Positions 62,423-64,000 of a DNA stretch of 64,000 nucleotides are shown here, in pieces; positions within the stretch are counted from its first letter, which is position 1; every line of letters begins with the position of its first letter. The position numbers and the translations under genes are program-made. The DNA comes from Chryseobacterium binzhouense (GTDB lineage Bacteria > Bacteroidota > Bacteroidia > Flavobacteriales > Weeksellaceae). Location of the stretch: contig NZ_VKOG01000003.1 of the NCBI RefSeq assembly GCF_007474545.1, positions 248,001 through 312,000 of the forward strand, given 5' to 3'. The notes beneath the pieces are model-generated. The model had not been told where the DNA came from and ran no database searches. It saw nothing but the letters and a program-made list of their open reading frames with translations.

Positions 62423-62806
62423 TTACTTCTTCAATAGCTGCTCTATCAGCCTGTTCTGGATCTCCATCAGCTGAGACATCTGCTCCTGATTCTGCACCAG
62501 ACTTTTGACTAAGTCATCGGCAAATGTGTTATTGATAGTTACTGTACTATTATGCATATTTCCTACAGCAGAATTATGTGTATCAGAAATATTCTGAATG
62601 ATTTGATCATCCAAAAAGTACTGCGGTTCTACTTTGAAAAACTCTGCTACTTTCTGCATGAATAAGAAATCTAATTTTTCGATGGTTCCGTTTTCTATCT
62701 TGCTGAGATAGCTCTGTGAGACATCCAGCTGCAATGCCAGATGTTCCTGCGAAATATTCTTCTGCTCCCTCAGTTCTTTTATTTTGTAGCCTATACTTTT
62801 GTTCAT
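62423..62806 (-). CDS. XRE family helix-turn-helix regulator
   Basis: A 127-residue protein. Residues 8-62 form a helix-turn-helix of the Cro/C1 type (K-I-K-E-L-R-E-Q-K-N-I-S-Q-E, then S-Q-S-Y-L-S-K-I-E-N-G). The rest has no ligand domain, with an N-rich linker and a C-terminal coiled stretch rich in Gln and Leu for oligomerisation. It is a stand-alone regulator. Its site is unknown; the repeats at 62299-62386, just downstream of its own gene, are a candidate. Only a near-consensus -7 box (TATCTTTA) is seen upstream. Confidence 0.88.
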   Translation of the reverse strand: MNKSIGYKIKELREQKNISQEHLALQLDVSQSYLSKIENGTIEKLDFLFMQKVAEFFKVEPQYFLDDQIIQNISDTHNSAVGNMHNSTVTINNTFADDLVKSLVQNQEQMSQLMEIQNRLIEQLLKK

Positions 62807-63148
62807 ACTTTTTATTTTTACCGGATAAAGATAAACTTTTTTTGAATGTTTGCTTTTAATAATAATGTCTTTTTAGCGCAAAGTTCACAAAGTTTTTTTA
62901 AACAATTCGCCGTTTTTAAGCTCTCAAAGGCGTTTGACTTCGTCGAATCTTCGATTTCACTCAGCAAAGATTTCAAAGTTTCTCCAAAAAATGACAAAAA
63001 CGGGATAGTCAGTAACTTTTTATGAGAAATACATTATTCCAAACGGAATGATATTTTATTCCGTTTGGAATTGCACCCGTGTGATTTATTTTGCATTTTT
63101 ACCGCTCATAAAAAAATTATATCTTTAACCATTCAAATTTTTCAGCAC
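62807..63148. other. Intergenic region with a degenerate repeat and a 14-bp perfect inverted repeat
   Basis: The gap of 342 bases is not coding as far as I can see. From about 62870 to 62990 it has words such as CGCAAAGTTCACAAAG that look like decayed copies of the A/C-rich intergenic repeat common in Chryseobacterium. At 63036-63049 and 63058-63071 two copies of a 14-base word form a perfect inverted repeat (loop 8 bases) with no T run after. It could be an operator or a structured element. Confidence 0.55.
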
Positions 63149-64000
63149 ATGATGAAAAAACATTTATTCCTCAGGCTCTGCCTGATGTTCCTGGTCGGTG
63201 TCTCGGCGTTCTCCTGCCGCACCGAAGAATTTCACAACGAAGAAGAAGCGCACGGCAACCCAGGATTGCGACTGACTTTCAAAAGGATTTCCCTCAACGA
63301 AGCTAAACACAGAACCCAGCTTGTACCTGAGCTTCAAAAAGCAGAGATTGGGATTAAAGCCTTTGCACAGAAAAATGCTAAAGGTAAAATTAATTATGCC
63401 GATGGAGTATCTATTGATACCGATCAGGTAACGTATATTGAGAATGGTCCCAACTTTCACACCTACACTTTTCATCTTACGCGTCAAAACGCTTTACCGA
63501 CAGATCCTATAGAAAATCTGGTGCTGATCCCGGCAACAGACGGGAGTTACCGCGAAATGCTCATCAGCTATAATCTGACGCCTCAGGAAAAGCAGCTGAT
63601 GATGGCGGGTGAATATGTAGATACTCAGGATAAAACAACGGTAACGCTTTTGGATGGTATGGTATATAATCCGCTGGGAGCTAAATCTAACCAAAGCTGT
63701 GTGTGGCAGTCGTATATCGTGGGGTATACAGCATGCAGTAAAAATGCGCATTTTAATGGAGAAGGCAGCAATAAATGTGATGCTATAATAAAATCTAAAC
63801 CTATAAAAGAATATTATCTGCAATGCAAGAGTATCGCAGAAGCACCCATAGATAATGGATGGTGGGCAGGTCCCGGAGGCGGAACCAACAGCGGAGGTGG
63901 TGACTGCTCCTCCTGTCCTGCAGAAAACCCGACTCCTGAGCCGGAACCCTGCAATGGTAACGGGGTTTCTATTCAGCCTGTAGATCCTATCGGCGGTATT
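63149..64000 (+). CDS. Putative surface lipoprotein, 3' end outside window
   Basis: The frame opens at ATG 63149 (or 63152) and continues through base 64000 without stop (284 codons seen). A lipoprotein signal ends at Cys23 (A-F-S-C). The seen part has no recognised domain but carries eight cysteines after the lipid one and, from about residue 241, a Gly/Ser-rich and then Pro/Glu-rich linker (P-A-E-N-P-T-P-E-P-E-P), as often precedes a second domain. Its base composition is visibly richer in G+C than its neighbours. A secreted multi-domain protein such as a polymorphic toxin or adhesin is possible but not shown. It is cut by the window edge. Confidence 0.8.
   Translation, partial: MMKKHLFLRLCLMFLVGVSAFSCRTEEFHNEEEAHGNPGLRLTFKRISLNEAKHRTQLVPELQKAEIGIKAFAQKNAKGKINYADGVSIDTDQVTYIENGPNFHTYTFHLTRQNALPTDPIENLVLIPATDGSYREMLISYNLTPQEKQLMMAGEYVDTQDKTTVTLLDGMVYNPLGAKSNQSCVWQSYIVGYTACSKNAHFNGEGSNKCDAIIKSKPIKEYYLQCKSIAEAPIDNGWWAGPGGGTNSGGGDCSSCPAENPTPEPEPCNGNGVSIQPVDPIGGI

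Overview
The window looks like chromosomal DNA of a flavobacterium in the Chryseobacterium group (Bacteroidota, Weeksellaceae). The reasons are the low G+C content, many copies of the Bacteroidota -7 promoter box TAnnTTTG just upstream of genes, a type IX secretion C-terminal domain, a TonB-dependent receptor paired with a surface lipoprotein, and gene families typical of Flavobacteriia. I see no rRNA, tRNA, CRISPR array or prophage. One short inverted-repeat element at about 5.7-5.9 kb looks like a non-autonomous transposon (MITE).

Layout. 0-14 kb is mostly housekeeping: a truncated helix-hairpin-helix repeat protein, a MerR regulator, an SMP-30-type lipoprotein, rarA, yidD-lgt, a DUF4256 protein, an M13 peptidase, cinA, a secreted thioredoxin, a LpxL-type acyltransferase with a glycosyltransferase, a DEDDh exonuclease and apaG. 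14-19.6 kb carries the oxoglutarate dehydrogenase genes sucA-odhB and an SRPBCC protein. 19.8-24.9 kb is a glycogen operon (glgB-glgA-small coiled-coil protein-glgC). Divergent from it, 25-34 kb is a run of eight genes: a CBM48-like/esterase fusion, an M17 aminopeptidase, three ATP-grasp or ATP-grasp-like proteins, a second esterase, a COG2170 carboxylate-amine ligase and a class I glutamine amidotransferase. It abuts the cyanophycin genes (cphA, cphB, isoaspartyl dipeptidase/asparaginase) at 34-38.7 kb. I read 19.8-38.7 kb as a storage and amide-ligase island. Its central cluster makes an unknown product and is the best candidate here for an undescribed pathway.

39-44 kb contains a complete cobalamin riboswitch driving a BtuB-like receptor and a beta-propeller lipoprotein that resembles BtuG. 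43-56 kb returns to housekeeping and envelope functions: CCA-adding enzyme, YrdC/Sua5 family, hemB, a tiny T9SS-domain protein, an ABC-2 exporter, an SDR enzyme, SIMPL and VWA proteins, an FAD oxidoreductase, lipA and an RlpA-like protein. 55.9-61.7 kb has an AAA+ protein with altered Walker motifs and an IF2_N-like N-terminus, a DUF2891 protein, a degenerate polysaccharide-deacetylase-fold protein, a threonine-dehydrogenase-type SDR and a dicarboxylate/glutamate symporter. The last 2 kb has an HU-like protein, an XRE regulator, unusual direct/inverted repeats, and the start of a more G+C-rich lipoprotein that runs off the window.

Most operons end in clear hairpin terminators. Several promoters sit so close to the start codon that the transcripts should be nearly leaderless. 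All coordinates and motif positions were read by eye; family assignments come from motif recognition, not from database searches.
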